Positions 1-8,535 of a stretch of DNA of 64,000 nucleotides are shown piece after piece. The first letter of the stretch is position 1; every line of letters begins with the position of its first letter. Below the pieces are notes generated by a model, which searched no databases, was not told the DNA's origin, and saw only the letters and a program-made list of their open reading frames with translations. The stretch spans positions 909,118 through 973,117 of the forward strand of contig VIEA01000001.1 in the NCBI GenBank assembly GCA_008087055.1. The letters run 5' to 3'. Both the position numbers and the translations under genes were made by a program. Source of the stretch: Gammaproteobacteria bacterium LSUCC0096. GTDB lineage: Bacteria; Pseudomonadota; Gammaproteobacteria; Pseudomonadales; Litorivicinaceae.

Positions 1-1184
1 CCTGGCTCACCCGCCTCAAAAACCAATTTGACCTTGGCACGATGCCGATGACAGCCTTATGCCTCAATAGCCCCGAATTTAATGCTTTTGCAGCACCTGG
101 TGGCATTGTTGGCGTCAATCGAGGCGTCTATCTTGACTTGAAAGCTGAATCAGAAATCATGGCTGTTCTCGCACACGAGCTCGCCCACCTCGCGCAACGC
201 CATCATTACCGCGGACTCAGAAATTCAGAGCGAATGTCTACAGGAACCTTAGCCACATTGGCTGGCGTTGTTGCTGCCATCGCGACGCGTCAAGGACAGG
301 CTGCTCAATCTTTGATTATGGGCGGTCAGGCGGCCAATGCGACTTCTGCCCTAGCTTATTCCCGAGACTATGAACGCGAGGCTGATCGTATTGGCGTGAC
401 TGCATTACAGGGAGCTGGGTATCCCCCGCAGGCAATGTCTCAAGTGCTTCAAGTACTGAGCGAAAAGCAATCACAGTCAACACGAGATCTCGCTTTTTTA
501 AGCACCCACCCACTTGGCATTGAGAGACAATCGGATCTCGACGCACGTGTCGCTCAAATGAATCAAGAAGATACCGGGGCTCCAGTCCTCGGCGCCATTG
601 ATTTTGCTTTGTTTCGATGTATCCAAACTGAAGGTCTTCAGATCAGCTATACGACAAATCCAGAGGCTAACTGTGGTTCCATTCACGAAATTCTAGAGCT
701 CTATAGAGGTGAGCGATATACGGATGCTCTCGCGTTGTTTGATAGCTTGCCAAGTAACACACGAAATACGTTCAGCGGGCTCGACATTGAAATCGCGCTA
801 ACCATTAAAACCGGAGATTTCGACAGAACACACCAAGCAATCGATACCATTGCTTTGTTTTATCCGTCATGGCTTCAGCCGACGATCGCTCGCGTCGATC
901 TCACGATTGCCCAAGGCATCCCAGAACTTCCCCGCGAACTCCGGGAGCGCATGGTGCAACGCCCAGGACGCCTGGATTTGTGGCGCGCACTTGGACGCTT
1001 TGCGCAAGCCTTCAAACAAGATCATCTGCTATTTGAAGCACGAAGCTGGGATGCGTTATTAAATGGCAAGCTCGAAGCGTCCAAAACGCAACTGTCACGA
1101 GCACGTGATTCCTGGCCTAAAACACTTGACCAACGACCACTTGAACTACTTGAGAACGCAATTAAACAGACAGACTCGCTTTAA
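1..1184 (+). CDS. M48 family zinc metalloprotease, BepA-like (5' end outside window)
   Basis: Periplasmic peptidase of the M48 family, resembling BepA, which degrades or matures outer-membrane proteins. The reading frame is open from position 3, and the residues before the first Met at 42 already fit the family, so the gene starts upstream of the window. Counting from that Met, the zinc motif HELAH is at residues 45-49. The third ligand lies in YEREAD about 75 residues later. The NAFAAPGG and GVNRG segments before the motif are typical of the BepA/LoiP branch. The last 170 or so residues look like a helical TPR-like domain, as in BepA. The 3' end overlaps the convergent nadA gene by 23 bp. 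Family assignment is firm; the BepA name is by resemblance only. Confidence 0.88.
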   Translation, partial: WLTRLKNQFDLGTMPMTALCLNSPEFNAFAAPGGIVGVNRGVYLDLKAESEIMAVLAHELAHLAQRHHYRGLRNSERMSTGTLATLAGVVAAIATRQGQAAQSLIMGGQAANATSALAYSRDYEREADRIGVTALQGAGYPPQAMSQVLQVLSEKQSQSTRDLAFLSTHPLGIERQSDLDARVAQMNQEDTGAPVLGAIDFALFRCIQTEGLQISYTTNPEANCGSIHEILELYRGERYTDALALFDSLPSNTRNTFSGLDIEIALTIKTGDFDRTHQAIDTIALFYPSWLQPTIARVDLTIAQGIPELPRELRERMVQRPGRLDLWRALGRFAQAFKQDHLLFEARSWDALLNGKLEASKTQLSRARDSWPKTLDQRPLELLENAIKQTDSL

Positions 1185-2226
1185 ATTCGAGCATACGCAT
1201 CAATGGCCTCATTGCTTTTTGTCCAAGCTCTGGATCAACGAGTACCTCGCAAGCCGGATCCCAAGAATCGAGTACCCGATTAATACCAGACAAACGATTC
1301 ATCGCCATCCATGGGCAGTGAGCGCAACTCTGACATGTACCACCGGCTCCTCGAGTCGGAGCTTCCAATAATAATTTATCGGGAACTTGCTGCTGCATTT
1401 TGTAAAAAATCCCCTTATCTGTCGCGACGATAAAGGTTGAATTCGGAAGCCGAACGGCAGCTTCAATTAATTGAGAGGTCGAACCAACGGCGTCAGCACG
1501 TTCGATCATTTCATCGGGTGACTCAGGGTGCACCAGGAGCCCCGCACCTGGATGCATCGACATCAGTGCATCTAGGTCGTGCAGGCGAAATTCTTCGTGT
1601 ACAACACATGCTGAATCCCACAACAGCATGTCGGCGTTTGTCTGTTTTTGAACGTAACGCCCTAAATACCGATCGGGCGCCCATATCAGCGATTCACCCC
1701 TCGCTGCCAAGGCATCGACCACGTCAACTGCGATCGAGGACGTCACAACCCAATCGGCGCGCGCTTTAACTGCGGCTGATGTATTTGCGTATACAACAAC
1801 CGTCCGATCCGGATGCGCATCGCAGAACGCGTTAAACGCCTCTTCGGGACAGCCAAGATCCAAGCTGCAAGTCGCCTCGAGGGTTGGCATAAAAATCCGT
1901 TTTTCGGGGCTTAAAATCTTTGCGGTCTCGCCCATGAATGAAACACCCGCAACAATCAACTTCGATGCAGGGTCACTAGCGCCAAATCGCGCCATCTCCA
2001 GGGAGTCTGAGACAATTCCGCCAGTCTCTTCAGCCAACCTCTGAAGCTCCGGATCCACATAATAGTGCGCCACCAACCGAGCACCAGAGGCAAGAAGTTT
2101 ATGTTTAACTTCTTCATAGAGCTCAGCCTCTTGATTTGAAGCTGACTCGGCGTCTGACAACGCACGATCAAGATATGCTCTGACATCAGCTCGGGTCGCG
2201 ATGTAATCGTCCATTTGTAGTGTCAT
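1162..2226 (-). CDS. nadA: Quinolinate synthase NadA
   Basis: Condenses iminoaspartate with dihydroxyacetone phosphate to quinolinate in NAD biosynthesis, using a [4Fe-4S] cluster in the cytoplasm. The 354-residue product follows E. coli NadA along its whole length. Likely cluster ligands are C120, C207 and C304, the last in a CxxCxxC motif (C298, C301, C304) followed by [14 protein letters not shown] near residue 53 and [13 protein letters not shown] near 98-109 are family signatures. Its start codon overlaps the stop of the upstream HNH gene by 4 bp (ATGA), so the two are probably translationally coupled. nadB and nadC are not in the window. Confidence 0.98.
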   Translation of the reverse strand: MTLQMDDYIATRADVRAYLDRALSDAESASNQEAELYEEVKHKLLASGARLVAHYYVDPELQRLAEETGGIVSDSLEMARFGASDPASKLIVAGVSFMGETAKILSPEKRIFMPTLEATCSLDLGCPEEAFNAFCDAHPDRTVVVYANTSAAVKARADWVVTSSIAVDVVDALAARGESLIWAPDRYLGRYVQKQTNADMLLWDSACVVHEEFRLHDLDALMSMHPGAGLLVHPESPDEMIERADAVGSTSQLIEAAVRLPNSTFIVATDKGIFYKMQQQVPDKLLLEAPTRGAGGTCQSCAHCPWMAMNRLSGINRVLDSWDPACEVLVDPELGQKAMRPLMRMLEFKASLSV

Positions 2227-2528
2227 GTTTTTTTCCGGCGGGACAAACGTGGTGAGAAATCATCCGGCTTATCTTTAAGCCAGTCAACGAAAGCCTTTAT
2301 TTCTGGGTGACTGCGCAATAATTCAATGGAATAGAAATTAACGGCGAGCTCACGCTCTTTCAGCGTCCGATGGACATGTCGATGACAGGGCTTACACAAG
2401 TATGCGATGAGGCTATTCAGTTCCGCCTTCGAATATTTAGACCGAACGGAGCCAAATCGATGTGTTCGTTTTGGTATTAAGTGATGGCGTGTTAAGGACG
2501 CCTTCCGCTGGCACAATTCACACTGCAT
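2223..2528 (-). CDS. Small HNH endonuclease-type protein
   Basis: A 101-residue protein with the HNH zinc-finger layout: C3xxC6, then R14-H15-H16-L-I-P, C45xxC48, and H51/H53 in the HRHVH stretch. This arrangement matches small HNH nucleases such as the YisB/McrA-like group. The C-terminal half is helical and basic (RLSRRKKT). It lies directly upstream of nadA with a 4-bp overlap, and divergent from the Lrp-type gene at 2623. Small HNH proteins like this are common in bacterial chromosomes and their role is mostly unknown. I see no partner genes that would mark a restriction or mobile system. Confidence 0.85.
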   Translation of the reverse strand: MQCELCQRKASLTRHHLIPKRTHRFGSVRSKYSKAELNSLIAYLCKPCHRHVHRTLKERELAVNFYSIELLRSHPEIKAFVDWLKDKPDDFSPRLSRRKKT

Positions 2529-2559
2529 CTTGGGATCTCGCCATTCCGCATAAAATATC

Positions 2560-2587
2560 TTGACATATAAAAAAATAAGAATAAAAT
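2560..2587 (+). promoter_or_regulatory. Sigma70-type promoter for the Lrp-type gene
   Basis: A perfect -35 hexamer TTGACA at 2560-2565 and a -10 candidate TAAAAT at 2582-2587 are separated by 16 bp, in a very AT-rich stretch (2551-2612). Transcription would start about 30 bp before the ATG at 2623. The same region must also carry the promoter of the divergent HNH-nadA pair. Confidence 0.6.
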
Positions 2588-2622
2588 TTATTATTTATTA
2601 TTAATAAGCGAATATTTGTCAA

Positions 2623-3084
2623 ATGGATATGCTTTCACCGAAAGATAAAGAGATTGCCAAAATCCTACAAAAGGATGCAGATATCACCAATGCAGAGCTT
2701 GCAAAACGGATTGATCTCTCTCCTTCAGCAGTCCTTAGTCGAGTCAAAAACCTTAAGACCGACGGAGTCATCCGAGGGATCTATGCAAAACTCAATGCAG
2801 ATCAACTCGGCTACTCCTTACATGTGTTTGTCTATATCAAACTCTCAAATCAGACCAAAGAGACGCTGACTTATCTCGAAGGGGCCGTAAAGATGAATTC
2901 GCGAGTCCAGGATTGTTTCCGAATGACCGGAGATTATGACTACGCCCTTCGCCTCCTCCTCAAAGATACATCTGAACTTGAATACTTTCTCACTCATGAA
3001 CTAAGCCGAATACCGCATATCGCTTCAATTCGCACCGAAGTCGCGATGAAATGCATTAAACAAGACTCAAGTATCAACCTCTAA
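2623..3084 (+). CDS. Lrp/AsnC family transcriptional regulator
   Basis: A 153-residue DNA-binding regulator. Residues about 5-60 form the Lrp winged helix-turn-helix (DKEIAKILQKDADITNAELA, then LSPSAVLSRVKNL). The rest is the RAM/AsnC ligand domain (VFVYIKLS, VQDCFRMTGDYDY, IRTEVAMKCIK). Family members sense amino acids or related small molecules and often control themselves and a neighbour. A second in-frame ATG lies two codons in; no clear Shine-Dalgarno separates the two. The 3' end overlaps the convergent gene at 3081 by 4 bp. The effector cannot be told from sequence. Confidence 0.93.
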   Translation: MDMLSPKDKEIAKILQKDADITNAELAKRIDLSPSAVLSRVKNLKTDGVIRGIYAKLNADQLGYSLHVFVYIKLSNQTKETLTYLEGAVKMNSRVQDCFRMTGDYDYALRLLLKDTSELEYFLTHELSRIPHIASIRTEVAMKCIKQDSSINL

Positions 3085-3806
3085 TTCTTATCTTTAGCGC
3101 ACCGAAAACCGATATACACGACAGCTGTATTTCGCGGTTTGGTTGCGCGATCACTCCGATGCATCCGAAATGCTTCATACCACCAGCTACCACCAGCAGT
3201 CCCTTGTTGGTCACCCTGACCGCTATCAACCCATTCCCATACATTCGCACCCATGTCGTACAGGCCATTCACTCCTTCTTTCGTTGAACCAACAGGCGCT
3301 GGACCGATGCCACGATCAAGTAGGTGACTGAAACTGACAGGAGGACGGTATTTGCATTCCGATAAACAGTTGGCCCCCTCAGGCGAATTTCCAGTCGGAT
3401 ACGGATACTGCACGCCTTTGTTAAATCCGGATGTTGGTTGTTCTCTGTGCTCAACATAAGCTGCTTCACGCCACTCTTTTTCAGTCGGCAGCCTTGCACC
3501 ACGCCATTTGCAATAGGATTCCGCCTCGTCATATGTCAAATGCACTGCAGGCAGCTGGTCGCTTGATTCAAAACCAAAGGGTGTTCGCCATGTCCATCCC
3601 GATTTTTGCTCCCAACCCCAACCATAGACTTCGCCTCCACCGGCTCGCTCAGCTTGACTCACAAATCCAGTGGCGGTCGCAAATTGTTGAAAAGCAGCAA
3701 TTGAAACCTCAGTTCGATCGATCAAAAAGCCATTGATTGGCTGCATCGGTGGCGATGCATGGGTTGCTGTTGAATACAGGCTCAGTGAAATCAACAAAAC
3801 GCGCAT
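3081..3806 (-). CDS. Secreted SUMF1/formylglycine-generating-enzyme-fold protein
   Basis: An exported protein with the FGE-sulfatase (SUMF1) fold. A start at 3806 is preferred over 3836 because it has a GAGG Shine-Dalgarno and begins a clean signal peptide (MRVLLISLSLYSTATHA). Fold motifs are present: RTEVSIAAFQQF, LPAVHLTYDEAESYCKWRG, RLPTEKEWREAA, GLYDMGANVWEWV, GGSWW and the closing GFRC. The two copper-binding cysteines of true FGE, in the segment just before the end, are replaced (Tyr and Met by alignment to memory of human FGE). It is therefore unlikely to make formylglycine and may be a binding or structural relative. No sulfatase gene is nearby. Confidence 0.85.
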   Translation of the reverse strand: MRVLLISLSLYSTATHASPPMQPINGFLIDRTEVSIAAFQQFATATGFVSQAERAGGGEVYGWGWEQKSGWTWRTPFGFESSDQLPAVHLTYDEAESYCKWRGARLPTEKEWREAAYVEHREQPTSGFNKGVQYPYPTGNSPEGANCLSECKYRPPVSFSHLLDRGIGPAPVGSTKEGVNGLYDMGANVWEWVDSGQGDQQGTAGGSWWYEAFRMHRSDRATKPRNTAVVYIGFRCAKDKN

Positions 3807-3877
3807 ATCAGGCCTCTTCATCTGTAAAGCGAACAAGGTTTTGATAAGGTTAGGCTCCAGTAACTACAAGGTTCTTT

Positions 3878-5020
3878 ATGCGCCCATCAGCACTTAATAT
3901 TCCTTCAATCCGCATTGAGCGCGGCTTAACCCGGGCCATTCAGCCGATAATCGCGGATGCTGGATACAAACGTATTTTGATTGTGAGCGGATCCGTGCGT
4001 GGCAAGATCGCTCAGTTAGTCCAAGACATAGCTGATGCAGCCGACGTTGTCGCGACGATCGAGATTCACGGTGAGCCATCGCCCCCAAAACTTGAAAAGC
4101 ACCTCAAGGCAACCAAAAAGCTCGATATCGACGGGGTTGTCGCCATTGGTGGCGGTTCGGTTCTCGATATGGCGAAGGCCTTGTCCGGTCTTATTCCAGC
4201 AAAACAACCCATCATCTCCTACCTCGAAGTAGTCGGCCTTGGGCTACCTCTAGAAGAAACACCAATTTCATGGATTGCGATACCCACAACAGCCGGAACC
4301 GGTTCCGAGGTTACAAAGAACGCAGTTATCGACGTGCCTGAAGCTAATCGTAAAGTCAGTCTTCGCGACGCTCGTTTACTACCTCATCTCGCATTGATAG
4401 ATCCGGAATTGACCGATTATTCGCCAAAGCGCATTACCCTAGCCTGCGGCCTCGACGCGATCACCCAGTGTATTGAACCGTATCTCTCAAAAAAACGGAC
4501 ACCCTTAACCGACGCACTGGTTGAGCCTGTGATCCCAAAAGCCTTGAAAGCGCTTGCCAATCTGATGCAAATGGAATCTCCAGATGATCGAGATACTATG
4601 GCACTAGCGAGCGTTACTGGAGGTATCGCACTTGCAAACAGCGGTCTAGGCGTTGTCCATGGGTTTGCCGGCCCCCTCGGCTCTGTAACCGGAGCAGCTC
4701 ACGGGGAGATTTGTGCGACACTTCTGGCTCACGGTCTAAGAGCACATCAACGCTATGTCGAAGATACAGATCTCGTCACACGGATAAATGCCATCCAACA
4801 CTGGATCGCCGATGCCTTGGGCGGAACTCCAGAAAACGCATTCGACACATTGGATCAGTGGGTTAAATCACAAGGGATCGTTGGCCTTGAGTCATTAGGG
4901 CTGAACGCATTTCAAATCCCTGATGTTGCTTCAGCCTCTCAATCCTCTTCATCCATGAAAGCCAATCCAGTGGATCTTGACCTTGAGATTCTGGCCCGAA
5001 TCCTTGAAGAAGCGCTGTAA
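3878..5020 (+). CDS. Iron-containing (group III) alcohol dehydrogenase
   Basis: A 380-residue cytoplasmic NAD(P)-dependent dehydrogenase of the Fe-ADH family. GGGSVLDMAK (residues 91-100) and TTAGTGSEVT (137-146) form the nucleotide site. Metal ligands by position are D193, H261 (VVHGFAG) and H275 (AAHGEIC). The usual second ligand in the D-A-x-T-H motif is Gln here (GLDAITQ, Q197), a variant I recall from one branch of the family. The substrate is unknown. The gene stands alone, divergent from the FGE-fold gene, followed 38 bp later by a small membrane protein. Confidence 0.92.
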   Translation: MRPSALNIPSIRIERGLTRAIQPIIADAGYKRILIVSGSVRGKIAQLVQDIADAADVVATIEIHGEPSPPKLEKHLKATKKLDIDGVVAIGGGSVLDMAKALSGLIPAKQPIISYLEVVGLGLPLEETPISWIAIPTTAGTGSEVTKNAVIDVPEANRKVSLRDARLLPHLALIDPELTDYSPKRITLACGLDAITQCIEPYLSKKRTPLTDALVEPVIPKALKALANLMQMESPDDRDTMALASVTGGIALANSGLGVVHGFAGPLGSVTGAAHGEICATLLAHGLRAHQRYVEDTDLVTRINAIQHWIADALGGTPENAFDTLDQWVKSQGIVGLESLGLNAFQIPDVASASQSSSSMKANPVDLDLEILARILEEAL

Positions 5021-5058
5021 ACAACCGATAGTGTAAGTGTTATTGAATAAGGTGTTTT

Positions 5059-5328
5059 ATGAGCTTTGAATTTCGCTGGATTATCGGATCAATCTTTGCT
5101 GTTGTGATTGCGGGTGCTGGAATATTGATTTACGGAATCATCGTGTCAAACACATCTGTGAGTGCGCCAAAGGCCACTATTGATGCAGGCGAAGGCGCCG
5201 CCATTAAAATAGATAACTGGGAGTGTATGCGTGGAGAAGATCAGCGTGGCGCTCCATACAGTTACTCTCGCAATGCGAGAAACGGTGCGACTGGCCCAGC
5301 TTCGCTTGCGTGCAAAAAGGAAAACTAA
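5059..5328 (+). CDS. Small membrane-anchored protein of unknown function
   Basis: An 89-residue protein not recognised as any family. Residues about 7-30 form one hydrophobic helix, followed by a short soluble domain. That domain holds NWECMRGEDQRGAPYSYS and ends with a second cysteine (LACKKEN), so a disulfide outside the membrane is possible. The start has an upstream AAGG (ataaggtgttttatg). It lies 3 bp before the YtoQ gene and is probably co-transcribed with it. Confidence 0.7.
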   Translation: MSFEFRWIIGSIFAVVIAGAGILIYGIIVSNTSVSAPKATIDAGEGAAIKIDNWECMRGEDQRGAPYSYSRNARNGATGPASLACKKEN

Positions 5329-5331
5329 TTC

Positions 5332-5769
5332 ATGAGTTATACGGTGTACCTTTCAGGCGAAATTCACACCTCATGGCGGCAAGACATCATTGAAGCCACC
5401 ACAGACCTTGGTATCCATTTTACTGCGCCCGTCACTGATCACCCAGCGTCAGATGCCGCAGGTGATTTTTTAGGACCCGTCGAACCTGGGTTTTGGCGTG
5501 ATCAGCAGTCAAGCGGAGTCAATGCAATTCGCACGCGCCATGATATCGATCGAGCAGATCTTGTGGTCGTTCGCTTCGGCGACAAATATAAGCAGTGGAA
5601 TGCAGCTTTTGATGCGGGCTACTGTGCCGCCAAAGGCATTCCTTACATTACATTGCATGACGAAGATATTGTGCACCCGCTTAAAGAGGTCGATCAGGCG
5701 GCTTACGCATGGTGTAAGACCACTGACCAGGTCGTTCAGCTACTTCGCTACGTTCTCACTCAATCATAA
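5332..5769 (+). CDS. ytoQ: YtoQ family protein
   Basis: A 145-residue protein matching the YtoQ family: VYLSGEIHTSWR at the start, TAPVTDHPASD, GFWRDQQSS, then RADLVVVRFGDKYKQWNAAFDAG and IPYITLHDED. The fold is related to nucleoside 2-deoxyribosyltransferases (inference from the DLVVVRFG...WNAAFDAGYCAAKG pattern), but the biological function of YtoQ is not established. It sits between a small membrane protein and a TauE-like permease, 3 bp from each. Confidence 0.9.
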   Translation: MSYTVYLSGEIHTSWRQDIIEATTDLGIHFTAPVTDHPASDAAGDFLGPVEPGFWRDQQSSGVNAIRTRHDIDRADLVVVRFGDKYKQWNAAFDAGYCAAKGIPYITLHDEDIVHPLKEVDQAAYAWCKTTDQVVQLLRYVLTQS

Positions 5770-5772
5770 CTA

Positions 5773-6543
5773 GTGGAATCACTCGCCTGGTATCAATATG
5801 GCGCGATTGGACTAATTTTTATTTGGTCAGGTTTCGTACGCAGCGGACTTGGCTTTGGCGGCGCCGTCCTCGCCCTTCCATTTCTATTGCTAATCGTTAA
5901 CGATCCATTGGTATTTCTGCCTCTGATAGCTGTTCACCTCATCTTTTTCTCGACCCTCATAATGATTCAAAGCGCCCGCAATAAGGGGCCTGAGCAATTG
6001 AAAACCATTAACTGGGGTTACTTAAAGCGAAGCATGGGTATCATGATCATTCCCAAGATTGCTGGCGTGATTGGCCTCTTGACGCTTCCACCGGTCATTA
6101 TGAGCACGATTATTTTCTTAATCGTTTTAGCGTATGCAATCGGCTATATCATCAATAGACCCATCGAAATTAAAACCAAATTTCAAGAATATGGCTTCCT
6201 AGGCCTTGGTGCCTACGTATCAGGAACCTCTCTCACTGGCGCACCATTGATCGTCCCAGTCGTCGCATCGCATGTCGCGAAACATGAGCTTAGAAACACG
6301 CTGTTTGTCTTGTGGTGGATATTAACGCTGATTAAATTGGCGTCATTTGTTATTGCAGGGGTCGACTTGCAGTTAATACACCATGTCTGGCTCCTCCCCT
6401 GTGCGTTCATCGGCCACCTCCTCGGTAACCGAATACACAATTACCTGGTAGAGCAAGAGACGCCCACATTTTTCAGAGTCTTAGGTATCGCTCTTGTCGT
6501 TGTCAGTCTCACGGGTCTTATCAAGCCGCTCTTTTTTGCATAA
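5773..6543 (+). CDS. TauE/SafE family membrane transporter
   Basis: A 256-residue integral membrane protein with about eight hydrophobic segments. It has the TauE/SafE signatures near the N terminus (GFVRSGLGFGGAVLALPFLL) and in the second half (GAYVSGTSLTGAPLIVPV). Members export or import sulfite, sulfoacetate or other organic anions; the substrate is unknown here. The start is GTG at 5773, three bases after the ytoQ stop, so it is likely the last gene of that operon. It ends 5 bp before the convergent aldo-keto reductase gene. A second, different TauE protein is encoded at 19565-20317. Confidence 0.9.
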   Translation: MESLAWYQYGAIGLIFIWSGFVRSGLGFGGAVLALPFLLLIVNDPLVFLPLIAVHLIFFSTLIMIQSARNKGPEQLKTINWGYLKRSMGIMIIPKIAGVIGLLTLPPVIMSTIIFLIVLAYAIGYIINRPIEIKTKFQEYGFLGLGAYVSGTSLTGAPLIVPVVASHVAKHELRNTLFVLWWILTLIKLASFVIAGVDLQLIHHVWLLPCAFIGHLLGNRIHNYLVEQETPTFFRVLGIALVVVSLTGLIKPLFFA

Positions 6544-6548
6544 CGCGA

Positions 6549-7607
6549 TTAAGGCATATCCGCCAATGTCCGCTTCGATGATTCTTGCCATAGATTCAGA
6601 TTAAAATCTTTTGCGAACCCATCAATCGCTATCAGTTCCTCAGTGCTAAATGCAAGATTTTTAGTCGCATCAATCAATTCAACAAGCTGCTCATTCGTTC
6701 GAACCCCGACCAAAGCTGAAGCAACTGTCGACCTTCTTAAGACCCAGCTAACCGCAAGCTGCGATAGCGTTTGGCTCCGATTTGCGGCGATCTCATTTAA
6801 ACCCTGTAACGCCCATCGAACATCTTCAGTGATCAATTTCGAGTCGAATGAACCAGCATGACCCGCGCGAGCTTCAGAGGGAACGCCACTGATATATTTG
6901 TTGCTCAGAAGCCCCTGAGCCAGCGGCGAAAACACAATCGCTCCGATACCTTCGTGATCCAATGTATCAAACAACCCTTCTGTCTCAACCCAACGGTTAA
7001 ACATTGAATAGCTTGGCTGGTGAATTAAGCACGGGACACCCATTCGATTCAGAATTTCATTCGCTTTAATCGTCAACTCAGGGCCATAGGAAGAGATGCC
7101 GACATACAGCGCCTTGCCCTGCTGAACAGCCGACGCAAGAGCACCCATTGTCTCTTCAAGCGGCGTCTCGGGATCGACGCGATGGGAATAAAAAATATCG
7201 ACGTAATCCAAGCCCATACGGGACAAACTCTGATCGAGGCTCGACAAAAGATATTTGCGGCTACCGCCATTACCATAGGGTCCTGGCCACATGTCATAGC
7301 CCGCCTTAGTCGAGATGATAAGCTCATCTCTAAAGGATAAGAAGTCTCGACGCAATATCTCGCTGAACTGAATTTCAGCAGAACCATAAGGAGGGCCATA
7401 ATTATTGGCTAGATCGAAGTGAGTAATCCCATTATCAAAGGCCGTGCGAAGCATTGCCTGAACCGATGAAATTGAAGTCTCAAAACCAAAATTCTGCCAA
7501 AGGCCCAGGGAGATGATTGGAAGCTTCAAACCGCTGCGTCCGACTTTCCGATAGTCCATCGAATGATAGCGTGCACTCGCTGGCGTATATTTCGTCATCA
7601 AATTCAT
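6549..7607 (-). CDS. Aldo/keto reductase (YghZ/GpdA-like)
   Basis: A 352-residue NADPH-dependent reductase of the AKR superfamily, close to the L-glyceraldehyde-3-phosphate reductase (YghZ) type by the motifs GITHFDLANNYGPPYGSAE, STKAGYDMWPGPYG and GGSRKYLL. The catalytic tetrad is visible as Asp and Tyr in FDLANNY, Lys in STKAGY and His in FYSHR. It is the last gene of the sugar operon and overlaps the upstream Gfo/Idh/MocA gene by 4 bp (ATGA). That links it to metabolism of the imported sugar or a derivative; the true substrate is unknown. Confidence 0.92.
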   Translation of the reverse strand: MNLMTKYTPASARYHSMDYRKVGRSGLKLPIISLGLWQNFGFETSISSVQAMLRTAFDNGITHFDLANNYGPPYGSAEIQFSEILRRDFLSFRDELIISTKAGYDMWPGPYGNGGSRKYLLSSLDQSLSRMGLDYVDIFYSHRVDPETPLEETMGALASAVQQGKALYVGISSYGPELTIKANEILNRMGVPCLIHQPSYSMFNRWVETEGLFDTLDHEGIGAIVFSPLAQGLLSNKYISGVPSEARAGHAGSFDSKLITEDVRWALQGLNEIAANRSQTLSQLAVSWVLRRSTVASALVGVRTNEQLVELIDATKNLAFSTEELIAIDGFAKDFNLNLWQESSKRTLADMP

Positions 7608-8533
7608 CCAATCACCCTTCTTTCAAACATTTTAGTAATCTCGTCGGACCATTGTGCGATTCGCAGCGAACTCGATAGATCGGCACCTGATGCACTTTTA
7701 ATTTGAGAACAAAATGAATCAATCATTCGCTGATATTGGTTTGCGACAAAATGCTCCTCATTTGCTACTCCAGACGAATCCATTGTCCACACAACTGACT
7801 CATTTAGTGGGTTAAATGGTCTTGGCACAACCCAACATCCATTTTGTGTCTGGACCACAGCTTGCTGAAATCGAGATCGACGCATTGATACATCGAAGTG
7901 CAACTGAATGCCTTGATCAAACCACAGGGTCCCAGACGTTTGAACGTCCACTCCATTTAGCCAAATCTGGTATCCGTGCGCTTCAAATAACGATCTTGCA
8001 CCCAACCAGTCTGCAACCCAAAGGGCATAGCAACCAATATCGAGCCGAGCGCCGCCACCTGTCTCAGAGCGATTTCTGATATTCATTGGGTCACGATTGT
8101 CGTAGTGGAAATGGATAGAAATATCAATCTGCTGTCCCTCGCCAATCTGCGAACGCAGCCAGCTCCATTGCGGATGGTGCGAAACCATGAACGCTTCACA
8201 TAACAATGTGTCATTGTTTCTCGATGCATCCTCTAGATCGCTGACCTGGCAAGCGGTCAATCCCAGTGGCTTTTCGCAAAGAACCGGCTTCTTAAGCTCG
8301 AGGGCTTCAAGCGTCACCTCATAGTGCAAATGATTCGGCAACGCGATGTACATAGCATCGACATCATCACGCCTGACAGCCTCAAAATAATCGCGCACGA
8401 CACAGCCATCAAATCCTTCTGGCGCGACGCCGCGCGCTGAACCAATGACGGTTACTTCATGACCGGACTCCCTAATCGTTGGAACCATAACCTCTCGGGC
8501 AATTTTTCCGTATCCGAGCACAGCAAAACGCAC
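7604..8533 (-). CDS. Gfo/Idh/MocA family oxidoreductase
   Basis: A 309-residue NAD(P)-dependent dehydrogenase. It has an N-terminal Rossmann fold (FAVLGYGKIAREVM), the family Lys in CEKPLG, and LDIGCYALW in the catalytic region. Members oxidise or reduce sugars, inositols and sugar derivatives. The start is GTG at 8533, two bases after the glucokinase stop, with GAGGG upstream. Its place between glucokinase and an aldo-keto reductase suggests modification of a glucoside or keto-sugar taken up by the adjacent ABC transporter (inference). Confidence 0.92.
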   Translation of the reverse strand: MRFAVLGYGKIAREVMVPTIRESGHEVTVIGSARGVAPEGFDGCVVRDYFEAVRRDDVDAMYIALPNHLHYEVTLEALELKKPVLCEKPLGLTACQVSDLEDASRNNDTLLCEAFMVSHHPQWSWLRSQIGEGQQIDISIHFHYDNRDPMNIRNRSETGGGARLDIGCYALWVADWLGARSLFEAHGYQIWLNGVDVQTSGTLWFDQGIQLHFDVSMRRSRFQQAVVQTQNGCWVVPRPFNPLNESVVWTMDSSGVANEEHFVANQYQRMIDSFCSQIKSASGADLSSSLRIAQWSDEITKMFERRVIG

Positions 8534-8535
8534 TG

